Below, in pieces: positions 24,001 to 36,197 of a stretch of DNA of 64,000 nt. Positions within the stretch are counted from its first letter, which is position 1. Each line of letters opens with the position of its first letter. Source of the DNA: Agrocybe praecox (lineage: Eukaryota > Basidiomycota > Agaricomycetes > Agaricales > Agrocybaceae); NCBI GenBank assembly GCA_964017145.1, contig OZ024841.1:2790001-2854000 (forward strand). Reading direction: 5' to 3'. The translations under genes were made by a program, and so were the position numbers. The notes beneath the pieces were generated by a model. It was not told the origin of the DNA. It saw nothing but the letters and a program-made list of their open reading frames with translations, and made no database searches.

Positions 24001-25149
24001 AGAGATCTGCTGCATTGGTTTTCCTTAGCGCGGACAGTGGAGAGGGGTATATCACCGTTGACGGTAATGCCGGAGACAGGTTCGTCAGATAGCCCGGTCA
24101 CTGTGCTCGTGGAGTTCAACGCGCATTTGTTTACAGGAAGAATCTCACTGCATGGCACGGAGGCGACGCATTGGTCCAAGCTGTTGCAGCACAGAACAAC
24201 AACACCATCGTCATTGTCAACAGTGTCGGTCCATTGATCACTGAACCATGGATTGACCATCCCAACGTCAGTGCCGTAGTATGGGCTGGTTTGGCCGGAG
24301 AGGAAGCTGGTAATTCGATCACGGATGTTTTGTACGGTGACTGGAACCCAAGTGGAAGATTGCCCTACACCATCGCGAAGAACGTGGCAGATTATCCTGC
24401 ACAGGTTGTCACTCAAGGTAGCGGTATCGTTGCCATTCCATACACGGAAGGGTTAGTCTTCTCAAATTTCATATAATTTGGCTGGGCGCTAATCCAGGAT
24501 GTAGACTGAACATCGATTATCGTCACTTTGATGCTGTGAGTACGATTTAGGTTTTCTTCTGCATGTTTGGCGTTGAGCATTTACCTTGCATAGAACGGTA
24601 TCACACCTCGATTCGAATTTGGTTTCGGATTAAGCTATACCACTTTCCAATATAGTAACTTGAAAGTATCGAAGATAGCCGCGCAGGCCACTCCTGCAGA
24701 CCAACCTCTCATCAGTGCATGGGAGAGTGGAAAGGCTACTGTAACTAGCGAAGGATCATCGAGGGCTCTTTGGTTAGTCGTTCTCGGCTTTCCTCTCTTC
24801 CTAAATATAAGGATATTCTGACATTATCGTGAACGACAGGCTCCATCGGCCAGCGTACCAAGCAACTTTCACCATCAAGAACACCGGGCACCTCTCCGGC
24901 GGGGAGATCCCGCAACTGTACCTGAACCATCCCGCATCGGCCGGCGAGCCCCCCTCAATCCTGAGAGGATTTACGAACGTCGATATCGGGGCCGGTCAGG
25001 CGAAGAGTGTCACTATTACGCTTTCGAGGTATGACCTGTCGATTTGGGACGTTGGCGCCCAGGGATGGAGGAAGCCGGATGGTACGATCGGTGTTACTGT
25101 TGGAGCGAGCAGTAGGGATGCGAGGTTGAAGGGGAGTATACCGATTTGA
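21081..25149 (+). CDS. Secreted GH3 beta-glucosidase, copy 2
   Basis: Same enzyme type as the gene at 12232. Exons: 21081-21563, 21651-21725, 22131-22202, 22273-22332, 22380-22450, 22524-22757, 22815-22939, 22989-23069, 23127-23148, 23210-23246, 23314-23706, 23770-23838, 23901-24079, 24137-24451, 24505-24535, 24594-24772 and 24840-25149 (911 aa). Signal peptide (…FPYVLAQ), a Ser/Ala/Val-rich linker of about 110 residues longer than in copy 1, GH3 N-domain with the nucleophile Asp at about 405 (FIMSDWSA), GH3 C-domain and fibronectin-III-like tail. Fifteen of the 17 exons have the same length in both copies; only the linker exon and exon 14 (315 versus 321 bp) differ. All introns are GT-AG. 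Intron 2 is 405 bp against 81 bp in copy 1 and contains an extra open frame. Intact and probably active on beta-glucosides in plant or fungal wall material. Confidence 0.94.
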
Positions 25150-25568
25150 GACTCGGGACGTGATACCAGTAGGAGTTTTGAAAAAGAAAAGAAAGAGATT
25201 TGAGGGAGGAGATATATACCATTGGTTTTTTTGGTTTTGATTGTGTAATAGTACCCTTTTTTGACAATATTGAATGCGCTTTGATGGATGTGAATGGGGC
25301 TAGTAGTATAAACTTGGAAATTGTGGGTCCTTCACGTGGATGCTAAGAGGTTTCCGGGTTAATGCGATTCAACTAGAAGTAGCCTGAACGCCAAGTTCCA
25401 ACGAACTTCAAATATGGATTGGTCCTCAAACCATATACCAGAATTCTCATATTCGTGCATCATATTTTCCGAGAGCATAGAATTACTACACAAGGACAGG
25501 TACCCTCCAATGGTATACTTCACAGTGAGTTCTCACCGGCACCCCCGTCAAGACGATGGAAGAATTAT
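25150..25568. other. Convergent 3' region
   Basis: This stretch lies between the 3' ends of the plus-strand GH3 gene and the minus-strand carboxylesterase. It should hold both polyadenylation regions. Nothing else is recognised. Confidence 0.5.
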
Positions 25569-27821
25569 TTATCTTTGAAGAGCATCAGGATTGTCCTGGA
25601 ATAGCGCTATCTGTTTTCCACGGTAGTTGTCTGATATCATTATTGTATCATGACCGTTTAGTTCGAGGAGCTTCTGCAGTAATTGTGAGGACATCATGTT
25701 ATGTAGCGGTCTGGTACCAGTGTATCGCGAAGTACACTCACTTGGTCTGCGGCTAAGTATTCTCCCCACAGAGGGCCTAGTAGAATTTATAGTAGTTGGG
25801 CTGAGAGAAAGTTAACTTCGATAAAAGATGAATATACGTACGGTTCGTATTTCCGTGCTTGTCATTGGGATCTAGGCTCGTTGCGAATGAGATCCAGTAA
25901 TCTTGCATGTTCTTACTGAGACTGCGAGCGGTCGGTGTCTTTTTCACCAAGGTGTTGAAGACGTAATCGATTTCTGCGCTGTGTCCAACTGTGTTAATCA
26001 TCAATGCAGCATTGAGTCGCGTTATCTAAATTTGGCTCCAGATTTATTTGGAGCGTACCTCCTATAGAACCAGGTGCTGCGGATGGAGATAAGAGGCCTC
26101 CAATTACCACAGCGTCTGGATCTGTGAAAAGATAGGCATGTATCTTTACACCAGCTGCCACCATATTCTGAGCAAATGTTCGCCTGACAGACTGGATGAG
26201 GAAATCCCCAACTACATCAGATTTATTAGTTTCAATCGAAACGTAGGTATGATCCAACTTACAGATTGCTGCAAAGCGTTTATATTGGCTGTTCAGCCCA
26301 AACGTATCATTCCCTGTTCCGAAAGGGCAGCCAAGAGAAGGAATGTCCGGATAGTCCAGAAGAATCTGATCAATAATAGTAGACTCGTTGTTGGATATCT
26401 GATTGAGGAAGGAATTCCGGATGTCCTGAGTCGAAGATACACCTTGGGGTGTGAATGGGGTCCATTCGTCGAGGTTAGTTCCAATTAGCACGGGTAAGCG
26501 AGCTTCAGGGACAATGCGGGATAGACGGTCAGGTATGAGACCTCCCGGTCCGTCAATGACAGGTTGGAAAGAAGATGCGGTTGCAGACGTTATAGATAAG
26601 GCGTCAAGAATGGATTGTGAATCCACGGAGCGAAGGCAATCGAAGGTATTGCTGGTGTTCGCAGAGAATGCACAGGCGGGAACAGCTTCCACGAACTCTT
26701 GCCAGGCGTCTTCCTTATGCTGAGGCCCAAAGATAGGACCACTGACAACAGACTCCAGGATCTAGAATGTTGGATATGCATGCATGGACGGTCTTGTTTA
26801 TTATTATTACGTACTGCAGCGCGAGCGACCTGGCGAATCGTGGTCCTAAGCAAGTGGAAATTGATAGAGCTGGCGCCGGCACTCTGGCCAAATATCGTGA
26901 CCTGCATAAAATACGTAAATTAATTGTGGAATCTTGTTGTGAAGCGTACTTTTGCTTTATCCCCACCAAAATGCTCGATATTTTCTTGAATCCACTGAAG
27001 GCCGGCCAGCTGGTCTTGTAATCCAAGATTGAGAGCTGCGCGCTCGGAAGCTTCTAAACCTTGAGGGAAGCCTAATGGGCCAAGACGGTAGTTGATGCTG
27101 GCGAATATAACAGGTGTTCCCTAAGAATAAGAGTTGGAACTCCTTGGAACCGCAATGATAAGGATTCACAAACCCGAACAGCGCCGTGTTCAACAATTTC
27201 AGTGCCGTTGTAGAGCGACGATCCTCCTGCTGTGATTAAAACTATCAGCGCTAGTCAACAGGAACCACTTGGCGCAAACTAACCAAAGAAACCTCCTATT
27301 TACACGTAAATAAAGCATTGTATTTGTTGAGAGAAATTGAAGTGCGCACCGCCATATATCCAAACCATAATTGGTATTTTTGAATCAGAAGACAAGCCTG
27401 CAGGCCGGAATATGTTCAACGTGAGACAATCTTCTGACATAGAATCAGCTGGTAAGCCCTAAGTGCTGAGTAAGTTGGGATCGTGAGTTCATGCAGAAAA
27501 GAGCACTTGCATTTTGCAAGCACGACGGTCCAAAAACCTGCGCATTAAACCTTCCCGCTGGCAGACCGTTCACAAGAACAGGAGGAAGAAAACGCAGACC
27601 CCCAAGTGGTGGCTGCGCATATGGGATGCCTATCGTAAAATGTTAATTCGAAAATTAACGTCCGGTTCAGATATTGTATCTTTTTCACCTCCGAAAAAGT
27701 CGACATGGGATGACTGTGACTCCAATCCAACGATTTGAGCGTGGCCTAGGCTCACTGACGGTGAGGCTTTGACCGTTACTGCCAAGAGAGAAGCAAATCC
27801 CAAAGACCACAGTAGTGACAT
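25569..27821 (-). CDS. Secreted type-B carboxylesterase/lipase, copy 1
   Basis: Alpha/beta-hydrolase of the Candida rugosa lipase/carboxylesterase family, hydrolysing carboxylic esters outside the cell. Exons on the minus strand, 5' to 3': 27821-27689, 27629-27511, 27458-27350, 27295-27284, 27229-27174, 27120-26950, 26901-26815, 26761-26263, 26211-26059, 25988-25842, 25776-25742 and 25673-25569 (541 aa). Signal peptide [28 protein letters not shown] and [12 protein letters not shown] blocks; oxyanion-hole IYGGGFF spanning the 12-bp exon 4. The nucleophile is Ser at about 207 in GQSAG (usual GESAG), with Glu at about 328 (TNLDEW) and His at about 449 (VGHSAE), so the triad is complete. Intron 2 has a consensus GC donor (AAT|GCAAGT). 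A tandem paralogue lies immediately upstream, with the same 12-exon layout. Confidence 0.92.
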
Positions 27822-28489
27822 TATATGGTTCGCGGAAAGATAGAGAGGTGAATCTTATAGCGCTGGCAATTACTAGGTTCATGTAAGTTATATGGGTCGC
27901 CGTCCCGGTCTAATTCGAAATATAATGAATGTACAGGGTATAAATAATGAAGGATTATACGCACCTCATCCAGTGAGGCTTAAAATTAAGCTCTTGAAAG
28001 GTGTCCCACAGTTGTGCGGTCATTGTTCTAGTGCCTTTGTGTGGAATTTTGCTCCGAGGCTGGCTGTTATGTTTCAAGATTTACCACTTTGATTGGTACA
28101 TTTATATATTACCAGCCAAAAGGTAGTGAGAAAGAAATGTAAAGCGATACCTCGTGAGCAGAGATGACGGTGCGAAGAAAGAAGTCGAGGTCAAAGCAAT
28201 CTGATTCTAATGAACGTCCCGGACATCCGCTTTGCATCATGGGGCGGCATACTACGACTTGATCCGATAGCTTAATATGGAAACCCGGACTGTCAAGCGT
28301 GGCCAAACAACACCGGCATGCATTGCCGAACATTCTCGCTTAGTGCCACTGTTTAGCGCCCTTGAGCCCCATAAATCAAACAATCATTGAACTGACATTT
28401 TTCGTAAAAAAAAAAAATACAAATAAATTAAATATCTACTACACATAATAAATAACACTACTCTACAAATTCTACATTTACTTGGGTCT
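27822..28489. other. Intergenic between tandem carboxylesterases
   Basis: This is promoter of copy 1 and 3' region of copy 2. It includes a poly-A run near 28405. No gene is recognised. Confidence 0.5.
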
Positions 28490-30850
28490 TCAAACGTGGA
28501 TTGGGTCCGAATTACTTTGAATGAATGCTATTTGTTGCTCTCTAAAAGTATCTGGGATCATATTTATACTGCGTCCATTCAGCTCTAGGAGTTTCTAGAG
28601 GTTAAATATTATAAATCTGGATATTACGGTGATGTAATAAAGTGTACTTACCTGATATACCGGCGTGTACTGCTGCCATTGTGGTCCTAAAAGACGGATT
28701 CACCACCTGTAATAAAGTTACGAAATATGAAATGAACGTACGATTGATGTTTCCGTGATTGTCATTCGGATCCATATTTACAGCAAATGATATCCAGTAA
28801 TCTTGCATTGTGATACTTAGAGTTGCTGTAATGGGCGTCGGCTTGGTCATTGTGTTGAAAACAAAAAAGATTTCAGCGCTGTGTGGAACTAAAAGGGGAA
28901 TCAAACTTGAGGATATCTATTTTTCAGTATAAAGAAAACTAAGTACCTCCAAGAGAGCCAGGAGACGCCGTCCCTGTAGTTATTTCTGGAATAATAGTAG
29001 TGGCATCGAGGTCCGTGAAAAGGTAAGCAAAGACTTTGCTTCCAGCGGCGCTCGTCTTCTGAGTATATGTTCGCCTTGCAGCTTGAATGCTAACATCCCC
29101 AACTTTATTTTTGGATGATATTAGTCATTTATTGTAAAAGTAATCATCTTTTTGATACTCACGAATGGCCGAGAATCGCTTGTACTCGCTGTTTAGCCCA
29201 AAGGTATTGTTTCCGGTTCCAAATGGGGAGCCTAGAGAAGGATTGTCCGGATAGAGCTGCATAATCGTGTTGATCACCCGAGTCTGAGTTAATTGAGTAA
29301 CACTGGCAAGCGTCGGACTCGATGACTCTTCTAAGAATCCAACAATCTGATCTTCAGAGTTTACATTTTGCGGTACAAATACGGTTCCTTCGTCGAGATT
29401 GGTTCCTATCATGATCGGTAGCCCTAGCTGGTTTGGGGCAATCTGGGATTGACGATCAACGATGAGCCCGCTCGGGCCATCAATGACAGGCTGGAATAAC
29501 ATGAAGTCACCGAAGTTAAGTCCTGCTGTTGTCATTGCTTGTAAAACTGCACTCGAGCTGGCTGCGCGTACGCATGCAATTGTGGAGTTTGTACTTGCGG
29601 CAGTTTTACAGCCAGGTATACTAGAGACGTATTGCTGCCAGATAGCTTCAGAACGCTCAGGACCAAACACTGGGAGTATTTCCATAGATTCCAGTATCTA
29701 AGAGAACACGTTAGTGTAAATAGCTCAGGGACTCTTCTTTGAATAAATACTTACGGCCGCTCTTGCCAGTCCTGCAAATTTGGTGTGTCGAAGGAGAATG
29801 TTGATCATAAAAGCTCCAGAGCTTTCTCCAAAGAGGGTAACCTAGAAGATAATATAAATCACGGGAGTGCTATAGTATGGGAAGCGAAATGACCTTTGCT
29901 TTGTCTCCCCCAAATAATCCGATATTGTTTTGGATCCACTGTAACGCTGTAATAAAATCTTGGATCCCAAGATTCATGGCTTCGTGGCCTGCCTGCCCAA
30001 CTTCGATCCCTTGAGGGAAGCCCAACGGACCAACTCGATAATTCAGGCTGACCACAATAACGGGAGTTCCCTGTGCAATAGGTCAATCGTTTGTACAGGT
30101 CACGTCGCATAGGCAATGGAACTTACTCGGCTGACGCTACGACTAACCAAGGATGTAGCATTGTAGAGGGAAGAGCCTCCAACTAACGAGATATTTTGTC
30201 AGCGATGTTTACCTGACGAATGAAAAGTAAAAATACCAAAGAAAGCACCTAAATATATACCAGACGTCAAAGTTAACTTGGAGGAGTTATAAAAATAATG
30301 TTATGTTGTGCTTACCTCCATAAATCCAAACCATGACAGGAACCCTTGTATTTTCTGGGATATTTGCAGGTCTGAAAATGTTTAAAGAAAGACAATCTTC
30401 TGAGACCGTGTCAGACGGGATCTCCTGAATATCAAAACACAAACGAAGGTCAGCGGTACTACGCTGGATGCAAATTGGAAACTTTCATCGTACGTTTTGT
30501 AGGCAAGAAGGTCCAAACGTGTTGGCTTGGAATACTCTAGAAGGAAGGTCATACCGTAAGACTGGGGATCTCAAGCGTAGTTGCCCTACGGGCGCCTCAG
30601 CGTATGGTATTCCTAGGATTATTAACGGTTTGGGACGTACAAAACTAGAAGAGTCATAGCAAGATAACATACCTCCAAAAAATTCAACTTTGGAAATTTG
30701 GAACAATGTTCCAATAATCGATGAGCTCCCAAAACTTACTGATGGAGAAGTCGAGAATGGATATGCAGCAGCACTACTCGCAAAGAGCCACGCGATGATA
30801 GTCCTGGAAAATATTCGATGAATAGTGTAGGGGGTAGTAGTATGCCGCAT
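28490..30850 (-). CDS. Secreted type-B carboxylesterase/lipase, copy 2
   Basis: Paralogue of the gene at 25569. Exons 5' to 3': 30850-30673, 30612-30494, 30424-30316, 30248-30237, 30182-30127, 30070-29894, 29841-29755, 29697-29163, 29102-28947, 28888-28742, 28686-28652 and 28594-28490 (571 aa). The N-terminus has a longer basic head before the hydrophobic segment (MRHTTTPYT...[12 protein letters not shown]), which could be a signal peptide or anchor. Catalytic residues: Ser at about 224 in GESSG, Glu at about 349 (NLDEGTVF), His at about 479 (VPHSAE). The oxyanion motif is IYGGAFF. Ten of the 12 exons match copy 1 in length or differ by a few codons, and all introns are GT-AG. It is divergently transcribed from the dehydrogenase at 32089. 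Confidence 0.92.
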
Positions 30851-32088
30851 TTTTTGAATAGTTAAAGTAAATCTTACTTCTTCCTTCCTTTTATCATATA
30901 CTGCGTAGCATCACTACATGTACTGCCACATGATAGGAGCCGAACCGAGATGAGAAATGTAGGCTTCATGACCATCATACAGACAACATTGACTCCTGTA
31001 TTTGATGACCTTTAGTTAGATTTATGTGGGCTAGGAGGCGTCAGTTTTGGCGCAGCATTCTGAGTCGTACCTTCCAGTTTCAACAATGCTCAAGGCATTG
31101 CTCATTTATCAGTTATATTTACAGTGCTTTTTATAGGGGTTGACAGTAGCATCATGCGGCGAAGGAAGATGTAGTGGTAGTACCTACCCCCTCAAATTGG
31201 GGTTAACTTGAAATAAATACACACCTCAGGCCCCCGATTTCTTGACCTGTTTCGAGGAACCAGTGAGCCACCGAGAATCCCAAGATAACTTAAAACCGAA
31301 TTATCACGAGTGATCCGCGTCAGAGTGTTTTACGACGTACGACGAAGTGTTGGGACGGATGTGAGTCGATTGAGTCACTGCAACGGTACCTAAGTCATTA
31401 AGCTTGAGCTCTACCGGACTTACCGGAATACACAGGATGGCCAGATCCACGCCGGCATGGCTCCAACTTTGCTATGTAATAATAATATTTGTCATACTAT
31501 GATACCGGGGTGTATCATCGTGTATCATGGTAGATATGAAAAAAGGAATTGATGTTATTCAAGTGACCAACAACCTCAGAAGATCTCCGATCTCGACAGG
31601 GTGACAATCGATAATCATCCAAGCACCACAGATTTTTAGATATAAGGTTCAAACGTTCACAACACGTGAACAAAACAAAACTCCGATATCATCATGTTGT
31701 AACTTTCATTTGGTAACGCGGGTAAAAAAAACGACTCGGGAATTTTACGCTGCGTTTACGCATTAAATGATGACAAGAGGCAAGTTGTTACTTTCTAAAA
31801 CTCAAAGAAATTTGGATTATTGATAAATATACGTTGTGCTAAAGCTGCGCTCATGGCAGGAAATTATAACTTACCGTTGACTTACCGGCGTTTAATTAGG
31901 AGTGCTACTCCCTTCGATCCGCGCAGGAAGGATTCATGTGAACCTATTTCCCACCGAGCATAAAGGGGACGTAAGGCCAAGAATTTAACCCGAGTATGCA
32001 AAAATATTATAAAGGGCTGCACCTGTTACTACCCATATTCAGCAGCTTTAACCTCCACACCGTGCTGTCAAAATCACACCTGCATACC
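30851..32088. other. Divergent promoter region
   Basis: This stretch separates the minus-strand carboxylesterase from the plus-strand dehydrogenase. TATAAAG is at 32008-32014. No gene is recognised. Confidence 0.5.
32008..32014 (+). promoter_or_regulatory. TATA box of the SDR gene
   Basis: TATAAAG lies 75 bp before the chosen ATG. An upstream in-frame ATG at 31996 precedes this box, so it is unlikely to be in the mRNA. That decides the start at 32089. Confidence 0.6.
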
Positions 32089-33216
32089 ATGGCCTTGAGA
32101 ACAGCGCTAGTAACCGGCACCGCACAGGGCATAGGACGCGCCATTGCAACTCGACTGGGCAGAGACGGCTTTCACATTGTGCTGAATGATCTACCCTCTC
32201 GAAGAGCCGAAGTAGAAAGCCTGCGTTCCGAGATTGAATCACAGTCTCTCAAAGAACGGCAAACCGTGAAAGTATCAGTGTGTCTTGGAGATGTTTCTGT
32301 GGAGCGCGACGTATCACAGATGGTTGAGCGCGCCGTTGTGGAAACTGGAGGACTTGATGTGGTGCGTGGTTATAGTTCTATTCAATACATGTTTGAGGAT
32401 AATTTATAGATGCATCGGCAGATGGTTGCCAATGCCGTTAACTTTATGCCGAAACCACTTCTTGAAAGTAAGCTACAAAGAAGAAAAAGAAAACCGGCAC
32501 GTAATTTATAATCGAAACTTAGCGAACATAGAAGAATTTCGGAAAACATTAGCAGTCAATGTTGAAGGGACATTTTTATGCTACAAGTATGCCGCACTTC
32601 AGATGATTAAACAAGGAAAAGGTGGACGTATTATGGGAGCTTGTTCCTCTGCTGGAAAGCAAGGATCATCCATCCTTGGGGCGTACAGTACCAGCAAGTT
32701 TGCTATACGTGGCTTAACACAATCTGCTGGTAAGAGCGTTCGTTCGTATGTTATTCCGATGATATCGTTTTCATCGCTCGAAAAACTCATAGCATTGGAA
32801 CTCGCACCTCACGGCATCACTGTAAACGCTTATGCTCCAGGGTTTACTGATACACCCTCATGTAAGTCATTCTATAAAGATAAAGACGAAATGATACAAG
32901 TCTTATTCCTATTCAGTGCAGTCTTTCTTTGACTTCTTCAAAGAAAGGAACATACCTGTTCCCACGCTCCCTGGAATCGGTCGTACAATCTCAGCAGGGG
33001 AAATCGCTGGCTTGGTATCTTATCTTGCGTCCAAAGAAGCGGCGATGATAACAGGTATGTCAATGTAGATGATACCTATCTTGTGAGTATATTTTGACAT
33101 ATCTTCTTACCCAGGTCAAAGTGTGAGTCACAAAATAAAATTCGGATTTTAGAACGTTGATCGAAACCCGCGATGTCTTCTAGGTATCAATTAATGGTGG
33201 CACATTCTTTGATTAG
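32089..33216 (+). CDS. Classical short-chain dehydrogenase/reductase (SDR)
   Basis: NAD(P)-dependent oxidoreductase, substrate unknown; its sequence style is close to acetoin/diacetyl-type and sugar reductases. Seven exons: 32089-32361, 32422-32467, 32523-32729, 32793-32861, 32917-33054, 33115-33122 and 33184-33216 (257 aa, the usual family size). The cofactor motif TGxxxGIG is at about residues 9-15 (VTGTAQGIGRA). The catalytic Ser is in CSSAG and the YxxxK pair in AYSTSKFA. The C-terminal VNAYAPGFTDTP and MITGQSVSINGG blocks are typical. Two oddities: exon 6 is only 8 bp, and the structural NNAG motif reads ANAV, which may weaken the fold or cofactor binding. The start is set by the TATA box position. 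Confidence 0.9.
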
Positions 33217-33576
33217 GCTTTTTCAGGTGTATATAGTACTGTGTTACTCCTTTTATAAGTATATCAGGTTTTGCTACTGATCAGGCAGTCGGAGAACTTA
33301 AATCCCTTTCTTATGTGGACGTACTTCTTGTTTGTGATGGAATGTAAAGGAAATATTATGGTCCGCAGTCGAAAACTATTTAATATCTGAAGAGGCAACA
33401 TCGTATTGACACGTCGTGATGTAACAATTATGCCTGTATACATGTTTCTAGAGGTTCCCTGAGATAATCAAGTAGGAATATTTTTATCTCCTAACTATTT
33501 TTCTGGAAATTTTTCACTCGGTCCTGTCTTTACTCCCATCATCTCGCAGCCCCCATTGCTTTCTACTGGACTACTG
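33217..33576. other. Intergenic, nothing recognised
   Basis: Separates the SDR gene from the first F-box paralogue. No conserved frame is seen. Confidence 0.45.
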
Positions 33577-35264
33577 ATGCACGGCAAGCGCTGGACCAAA
33601 GTTTGGATGCATATAAAGAACATTTTCCCGACACACGGAGAGAAAGAACTGTCTGGACCAAGTGCATACTTGCCAGCTCAGACAATACTTGAACCCGACA
33701 TCCTATGGAGGATATTTGATATGATATCAAGCAACAAGGCCGTATCCACCCAGAGTCGACTCGCCGAAATCAAGACTTGCTCTCATGTTTGCCGAGAGTG
33801 GAGGCACATCCTTTTGAACTCGTCGCCAATATGGGGAAGGCTGCTGAAACTTGGTTATGACGATAGCCAAAATTGGATCGACGAGATACTGCGAAGAAGT
33901 AAATCTGCGCCTCTGTGGTTTGATGCGCGTTTCGACTGCAGCCATGTGGGCCAATGCAGGGCGTCACCGCGTGTTGCCGACGAATATTTCGTGGCTTTGC
34001 TGGACCGCTGTTGGGAACGTATGGAAGTTTTCAATTGGAGGAGCGACCTTGATGCTTCATATTATCCACAGAACGTGTGGACTATCTTCCAGCGTCCAGC
34101 ACCCATTCTGAAAAGGTTCGCGGTAGACGTACCTTCATATCGTGGGCTTTTTGACAATATATTTAACACGCCCATCTTCTCGGACTGTGCCCCACGACTA
34201 GAGGACTTGGAAAACAACATTATCAGACATGGCACTCTCGGAAAATCGTGGTTTAAACACCTACGTGCAATTACAGTTCGTGGGTCCTACAGATCCAACA
34301 GCGGTATTTTCCTGCATCTTATGGATATTCTACTCGACCTACCCCAGCTCGAGTCCTTGGATGCCAGCACTGCGGGCGATATTGAATGGGTGGACATGAA
34401 TCAAATTTCAAATTCCCCGCTGAACCTCCCTTCGCTTGTCGAGGTGCATGTAGTAGTGACCCTGAACCAATATGTCTACTTCATCAGCAGAGCAAGACCG
34501 GCCAAAGGCTGCAGCATGGTCTGCACTGTATTCGCCGATACTAGAGATAATGATGTAGATGAAGCCAAAAGGTTGTTCCAGAGACTACGCGCCCCTTTGA
34601 ATCGCCTTATAGAAAACCATGTTACCTGCCATCCATCCGGAGCAATTGATTCACTCAGGCTCGACCTGGATTACGGCCAGAGTTTCACCTTTTCTTGTTG
34701 CGGTAGTAACAAGAAAAAATATCCTGCGTTCCACATACGGATCTGTTATTCAAACGATAGTGAAGAATCAATCGTGACGAGAGATGTTCTCTCAGAGATA
34801 TATGCGACGTTCATCTTCCAACCAATCCTGGAGGACGTCAAGTGCTTGGATGTGACATACTTGGGGTTTCAACGACGCAGTGATCGCGACAATGACCACA
34901 TTTTGGACTATATGCCGCTCCTGCAGGCAATGTCGTCGGTTAAATGCCTCCATATTGACCGTTTCTTCCTACATTCTGGCGCGACTTCGTGTATTACAAC
35001 GAAATTTCGCTAGCTGGTTCAGAAACGTATCAGTTTCCCTTTCCGAACCTGGACACGGTGTTCACGAACATGTTTTCATACGCAAAGATGAGCCGATCAC
35101 CTTTTGCAGAGTTACAGGAGCTTCTTCGCTATTGGGAGGCGGATCCTATTTATGCAATAAAGTTGCCGCGGGTTGAACTTGACAGAAAACCAGTCAATTT
35201 CACTGCGTTAGCAAGCTTAGCTGAAGAATTCAAGGATTTGGAGATTATTCATGGGACTAAGTGA
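33577..35264 (+). pseudogene. F-box protein, paralogue 1, with a frameshift
   Basis: Predicted substrate-recognition subunit of an SCF ubiquitin ligase. The N-terminal F-box (about residues 35-85, LEPDILWRIFDMIS...CSHVCREWRHILL...IWGRLL) is followed by a long LRR-like region without catalytic motifs. The frame from ATG 33577 stops at 35013. Homology to the paralogue at 38402 continues in another frame from about 34970 (TFWRDF onward) to a stop at 35264 after LEIIHGTK. Alignment with the paralogue places a 1-nt deletion at about 34970, within the FFL..TFW stretch. Either the gene is recently broken, it makes a C-terminally altered 478-residue protein, or the base is an assembly error. There is no intron, like its paralogue. 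Confidence 0.75.
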
Positions 35265-36197
35265 GTGTCATGAAATTTGAAGGCCAGACAGCTTGACGAA
35301 TGTTGATCCAGAATAGTTTCGTTCAATACATTGCCCAGACTTTTTGGGAGGGGAGAATTGAAAAAGGGAGATTGCGTATAAAAGGAACCGAAAGAAATTT
35401 TTTAGCATATGTCATGAGACTATTATAGAGTGAGAGAAATACCTAAGACATATTTCAAAGTTTATTGTTTGTTCCCTACACAAGGGTTGGTAGATTTTTC
35501 GCCGTCCTTACTAAGTACCTACGGCATAGGTCAAGTAGCTGGACAAGAACCGAGCAAAACTCGGAAACCGTTTTGCTCTTGTCGAAAAATGGCACGCGTC
35601 ACCGCAGTCACGAGCACGTTACCCCTATAAAACGCGTCGCGCCTTCCACTTCCACTTTCACTTTCTTTACCAGTTCTTTCCTGCCATGATATAGTTTTGT
35701 TATCAGTTCTCTGTGTTTGATTTTCAAGAATTAATCCCATATCCCCTTGAGCATATTTGTGTAGTTGAGGATAAGGGTCGGGATCAAGGCGGTTCCATGG
35801 CACATGCTCGGTATGTTTATCTTTTTTTTTTTTTTGGCAACTCCATTTTTGCTCGGAGAAACCACGAAATCTCCAAATGGAAATGACGGAACCATTTTTG
35901 TGAATTTTGTACGTTCGGTTCGGGTTGAATTAGCTCAATTGATACACATTTATTCAGGACTCTGGAGCTTTTGAAATTGAGTGAGTAATACAGGAAAATA
36001 TCTGGTGATACAATGGGGAGTAATTGGGACTTCTTTCATATGTCCAGGAACTTTTCTAAAACGACATTTCTAGATGGGATGCAATCTTATCTTATCTTAT
36101 TTTTAGAGCCGAAGCGGCATTAAGCCGATCAAGCACACATCGTCATCATCAACTTTGCTCGCGCCTTTGCTTTGCCATGAACCATTGAACCACGACG
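35265..36197. other. Intergenic, nothing recognised
   Basis: Contains a poly-T run at about 35822. The end is the presumed promoter of the GPHR gene. Confidence 0.45.
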
